Origin: Leisingera aquaemixtae
GTDB lineage: Bacteria > Pseudomonadota > Alphaproteobacteria > Rhodobacterales > Rhodobacteraceae
Assembly (NCBI RefSeq): GCF_019801145.1
Contig: NZ_JAHVJQ010000004.1
Coordinates: 62,001-126,000, forward strand
Length of the DNA: 64,000 nt
Reading direction: 5' to 3'
Part shown: positions 61,482-64,000 of the stretch, piece after piece
How the letters are laid out: every line of letters begins with the position of its first letter
Numbering within the stretch: the first letter of the stretch is position 1
Notes under the pieces: model-generated
Database searches by the model: none
What the model was told of the DNA's origin: nothing
What the model saw: only the letters and a program-made list of their open reading frames with translations
Program-made: the position numbers and the translations under genes

Positions 61482-61859
61482 TCAGGCCGGATCGGCGGCG
61501 TAGCTTTGCAGCACGCTCAGCGGAACCACGTCCAGCGCCCGTATGTGGGTCGCCTCCAGCTGCACCTTGGGGGCGCAGCCCTCGTCGGCGGCCTGCAGGA
61601 ACCGCGCGGCGCACAGGCACCAGCGGTCGCCGGGTTTGAGGCCGGGGAAATTCAGGCCCGGCAGCGGCGTCGACAGGTCGTTGCCGACATACTTGGAAAA
61701 GGCCAGGAATTCGGCCGTGGTCACCACGCAGACGGTGTGGCTGCCGTGGTCCTGATCGCAGGTGTTGCAATGGCCGTCCCGGAAGAATCCGGTCACCGGT
61801 GCGTTCGAGCAAGGCTCCAGCGGCCCGCCCAGAACGTTGATACTGTCATCTTTCTCCAT
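61482..61859 (-). CDS. DUF2237 family protein
   Basis: 125 residues, conserved bacterial family of unknown function. Matches the family closely: LGGPLEPCSNAPVTGFFRDG, CNTCDQDHGSHTVCVVTTAEFL, GNDLSTPLPGLNFPGLKPGD, RWCLCAARFLQAADEG, VQLEATH. Several Cys and His residues might bind metal. Confidence 0.93.
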   Translation of the reverse strand: MEKDDSINVLGGPLEPCSNAPVTGFFRDGHCNTCDQDHGSHTVCVVTTAEFLAFSKYVGNDLSTPLPGLNFPGLKPGDRWCLCAARFLQAADEGCAPKVQLEATHIRALDVVPLSVLQSYAADPA

Positions 61860-61983
61860 GAAAGCCCTGCTTTCTGTACGTGCCCGGGTAAGAGTAGTGC
61901 AAATTCGCGTCCCGTCCCGGATTTCCGCCCCGGGGCGGCGTTCTCCCTGACGGGATGCCGCCGGTCAGTCCCGCCCTTGCGGA

Positions 61984-62023
61984 AACAAATCCGCCCGCCA
62001 GCAGCGGGGCCGGCGGGCGGATT
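61984..62023 (-). terminator. Intrinsic terminator of ychF
   Basis: Perfect 12-bp stem AATCCGCCCGCC (61988-61999) and GGCGGGCGGATT (62012-62023). On the minus strand the second arm is followed by TGTTTCC, a T-rich tail. Twenty-two bases past the ychF stop. Confidence 0.85.
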
Positions 62024-62044
62024 GGATCTTTTCCGAAATGCGGA

Positions 62045-63142
62045 TCAGGTGTTGAACAGGAAGTGCAGCACGTCGCCGTCCTTGACGATGTAGCTCTTGC
62101 CTTCCGCGCGCATCTTGCCGGCTTCCTTGGCGCCCTGTTCGCCGTTATGGGCGATGAAGTCGCCGTAGGCGATGGTTTCGGCCCGGATGAAGCCCTTCTC
62201 GAAATCGCCGTGGATGACGCCCGCCGCCTGCGGCGCCGCGGTACCGGAACGGATGGTCCAGGCGCGGGCCTCCTTGGGGCCGACGGTGAAATAGGTTTCC
62301 AGGTGCAGAAGCTCGTAGCCTGCGCGGATCAGACGGTCGAGGCCGGCTTCTTCCAGGCCCATTTCCTCCAGGAACATCTGGGCTTCATCGGCTTCCAGCT
62401 GGCTGATCTCTTCCTCGATCTGGGCGGAGATGATCACATGGCTGTTGCCCTGCGCCGCGGCCATTTCCGCGACCTTGGCGGAATGGGCATTGCCCTCGAC
62501 CGATTCCGACTCGCCCACGTTGCAGACGTACAGAACCGGCTTGGTGGTCAAGAGCTGCAGCATCTTCCAGGCCCTGGCGTCTTCGGCATCGACCTCGACC
62601 AGGCGGGCGGGCTTGCCGTCTTCCAGCATCGCCTGGGCGGCAGCCAGCAGGCGGTCCTGCTGCTGGGCTTCCTTGTCGTTGCCCTTCAGCTTGCGCACCA
62701 GGTTGGCGCGGCGCTTCTCGATGCTTTCGAGGTCCGCCAGCATCAGCTCGGTCTCGATCACCTCGGCATCGGCCACCGGGTCGACGCGGCCGTCCACATG
62801 GGTCACGTCGCCGTCTTCAAAGCAGCGCAGCACATGGGCGATGGCGTCGGTTTCGCGGATGTTGGCCAGGAACTGGTTGCCCAGGCCCTCGCCCTTGGAG
62901 GCGCCTTTGACAAGGCCCGCGATGTCGACAAAGGTCATCCGGGTCGGGATGATCTGCTTGGAGCCGGCAATCGCCGCCAGCTTGTCCAGCCGCGCGTCCG
63001 GCACGCCGACCTCACCCACGTTGGGTTCGATGGTGCAGAACGGAAAGTTGGCCGCCTGCGCCGAGGCGGTTTTGGTCAGCGCGTTGAACAGCGTCGATTT
63101 GCCCACGTTGGGCAGGCCGACGATTCCCATTTTAAAGCCCAT
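62045..63142 (-). CDS. ychF: Redox-regulated ATPase/GTPase YchF
   Basis: 365 residues, Obg-related P-loop protein (OLA1/YchF) that prefers ATP and is linked to stress response and ribosomes. Walker A GLPNVGKSTLFNALTK, switch II FVDIAGLVKGASKGEGLGNQF, G4 replaced by NVGE (the usual YchF specificity change) and a C-terminal TGS domain (EARAWTIRSGTAAPQAAGVI, DGDVLHFLFN). AGGAGG precedes ATG 63142. Confidence 0.97.
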   Translation of the reverse strand: MGFKMGIVGLPNVGKSTLFNALTKTASAQAANFPFCTIEPNVGEVGVPDARLDKLAAIAGSKQIIPTRMTFVDIAGLVKGASKGEGLGNQFLANIRETDAIAHVLRCFEDGDVTHVDGRVDPVADAEVIETELMLADLESIEKRRANLVRKLKGNDKEAQQQDRLLAAAQAMLEDGKPARLVEVDAEDARAWKMLQLLTTKPVLYVCNVGESESVEGNAHSAKVAEMAAAQGNSHVIISAQIEEEISQLEADEAQMFLEEMGLEEAGLDRLIRAGYELLHLETYFTVGPKEARAWTIRSGTAAPQAAGVIHGDFEKGFIRAETIAYGDFIAHNGEQGAKEAGKMRAEGKSYIVKDGDVLHFLFNT

Positions 63143-63364
63143 TGCGGCCTCCTGATGCCATTTGGGAGCTGCTTCTAGGCAGCATTGAAGGCCCGCGCAA
63201 GCCATGTATGGCTGGCAGAACTGCCACAGTCGCCATCTGTGTTCCGCTTCACAGACAGTATGCACACTGATTTTTCATAAGGCCCTTGGAAAAAATTTAG
63301 GGAGTTTTAGAAGAGTGCTGAAAAAAGCTTGGCCAAAAGTCATTATTTTTCCGAGGGGCTGGAA

Positions 63365-63862
63365 ATGAAAAAGACAACAATACTGGCGGCCGCAGTTTCG
63401 GCGTCGATGGCGCTGCCTGCGGCTGCGCAGGAAGTGACTCTGGGACTGGGGTACTCCGATTACCATCGCGAAGGGGCGGAAGACGGCGCCATGTTTGCGG
63501 TGGACTACTTGCACGCGCCGTTTCACGAGCGCGGCCGGCTGTCGGCGCGTTTCGGCGCCACGCTGGAGGTGCAGGAGACCGGCGATATCTTTGCCGGTGT
63601 CGGCATCAGCGGCGTGCTGGACCTGAACAACGACTGGTTCCTCGAAACCAGCGTGATGCCCGGCGCCTATCACGACAACGAGCCGGGCAACGACCTGGGA
63701 TCCGCCTTTGAAATCCGCAGCCTGCTGGCGGTGGGCAAGCGGTTCCAGAACGGCAAGGCGGTGTCGCTGGCGTTCAGCCACAAGTCCAACGCCTCGACCG
63801 CGGATGAGAACCCGGGCGTGAACTCGCTGACGCTGCGCTGGCACATTCCGCTGGGCGGCTGA
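63365..63862 (+). CDS. Lipid A deacylase PagL-like outer membrane protein
   Basis: 165 residues. Signal peptide MKKTTILAAAVSASMALPAA (cleaved AAA-QE), then alternating amphipathic beta strands of an eight-stranded barrel and the PagL motif HKSN (His139, Ser141, Asn142). At the position expected for the catalytic Glu (12 after Ser) I read Asn153, so activity is uncertain. Family members remove an acyl chain from lipid A. Start ATG 63365. Confidence 0.8.
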   Translation: MKKTTILAAAVSASMALPAAAQEVTLGLGYSDYHREGAEDGAMFAVDYLHAPFHERGRLSARFGATLEVQETGDIFAGVGISGVLDLNNDWFLETSVMPGAYHDNEPGNDLGSAFEIRSLLAVGKRFQNGKAVSLAFSHKSNASTADENPGVNSLTLRWHIPLGG

Positions 63863-63888
63863 GCCGGGCCGCGGCAGGCGGCCCGCCT

Positions 63889-63910
63889 GCGCGGGATTGA
63901 TTTCCCGCGC
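63889..63910 (+). terminator. Hairpin after the PagL-like gene
   Basis: GCGCGGGA (63889-63896) pairs with TCCCGCGC (63903-63910), loop TTGATT, followed by AACATTC. Between the PagL-like gene and trpA. Confidence 0.5.
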
Positions 63911-63954
63911 AACATTCGGCACACCGGGGCGGACAGATTTCAAAAGGCCCGCCC

Positions 63955-64000
63955 ATGACCCGTATCGATGCCAAATTCGCCGAACTGAATGCCGCCGGCA
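63955..64000 (+). CDS. trpA: Tryptophan synthase alpha subunit, 5' end (partial)
   Basis: ATG at 63955 after an AAAAGG purine stretch begins MTRIDAKFAELNAAG, the usual alphaproteobacterial TrpA start. Only 15 codons are inside the window, so the identification depends on this N-terminus and on the nearby trpF and trpB. Confidence 0.8.
   Translation, partial: MTRIDAKFAELNAAG

Overview
The window is GC-rich chromosomal DNA from an alphaproteobacterium, most likely a marine Rhodobacteraceae of the Roseobacter group (Leisingera/Phaeobacter/Ruegeria-like). This rests on gene content: hisS-hisZ-hisG with short HisG and HisZ, a B12-dependent NrdJ, DUF1489, the rpsA/ihfB/lapA/trpF/trpB/trpA neighbourhood, a Tad pilus locus and phosphonate catabolism. 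No prophage, transposase, tRNA, rRNA or CRISPR array was seen. Naming and homology come from reading the sequence by eye, not from searches.

Layout. 1-11 kb: 3' part of dnaE, slyX, hisS-hisZ-hisG, a DUF1489 gene divergent from nrdJ, and a two-gene folate one-carbon pair (MTHFR C-terminal-domain protein plus MetF-like protein). 10.9-17.7 kb, minus strand: a stressosome locus. It runs rsbR (protoglobin-like sensor plus STAS), rsbS, rsbT, rsbX-like phosphatase, a histidine kinase with an RsbU-type N-terminus, and a single-domain response regulator. Just upstream on the same strand is an ammonium-transporter/GGDEF/EAL fusion. 17.9-24.3 kb: a LysR regulator divergent from phnW-phnA-phnY-pbfA, a complete-looking route from 2-aminoethylphosphonate and its hydroxylated form to acetate and phosphate. 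24.3-27.3 kb: an NCS1 permease and Asp/Glu/hydantoin-racemase operon with a divergent GntR regulator and a perfect operator palindrome. 27.5-37.6 kb: a Tad/Flp pilus locus (flp, cpaB, three TadG/E-type genes, tadZ, tadA, tadB, tadC, a LuxR-type regulator, prepilin peptidase) with no secretin or TadD gene.

37.6-41.8 kb: mdeR/mdeA/mdeB, methionine gamma-lyase with its matching 2-oxobutyrate dehydrogenase E1 and Lrp regulator. 41.8-48 kb: an Orn/Lys/Arg decarboxylase, then a MarR regulator and a 1065-residue self-sufficient reductive dehalogenase (corrinoid, two [4Fe-4S] clusters, fused flavin and [2Fe-2S] reductase). The MarR start codon abuts a perfect 21-bp palindrome. 48-52.4 kb: a small membrane protein, a frameshifted sulfatase, a small basic protein, an HxlR regulator/nitroreductase pair and a PAS-like protein. 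52.6-64 kb: rpsA, then an inserted block (secreted coiled-coil protein, 65-residue protein, and an Amt-family protein lacking both pore histidines), then ihfB-lapA-trpF, trpB, lprI-like, DUF2237, ychF, pagL-like and the first codons of trpA.

The most notable systems are the stressosome with a two-component output and a c-di-GMP/ammonium neighbour, whose globin domain appears to lack the heme-ligating histidine, and the aerobic-type reductive dehalogenase module. Two enzymes here need cobalamin (NrdJ and RdhA). Several regulators carry clean operator palindromes (Lrp, MarR, GntR, LysR, HxlR).
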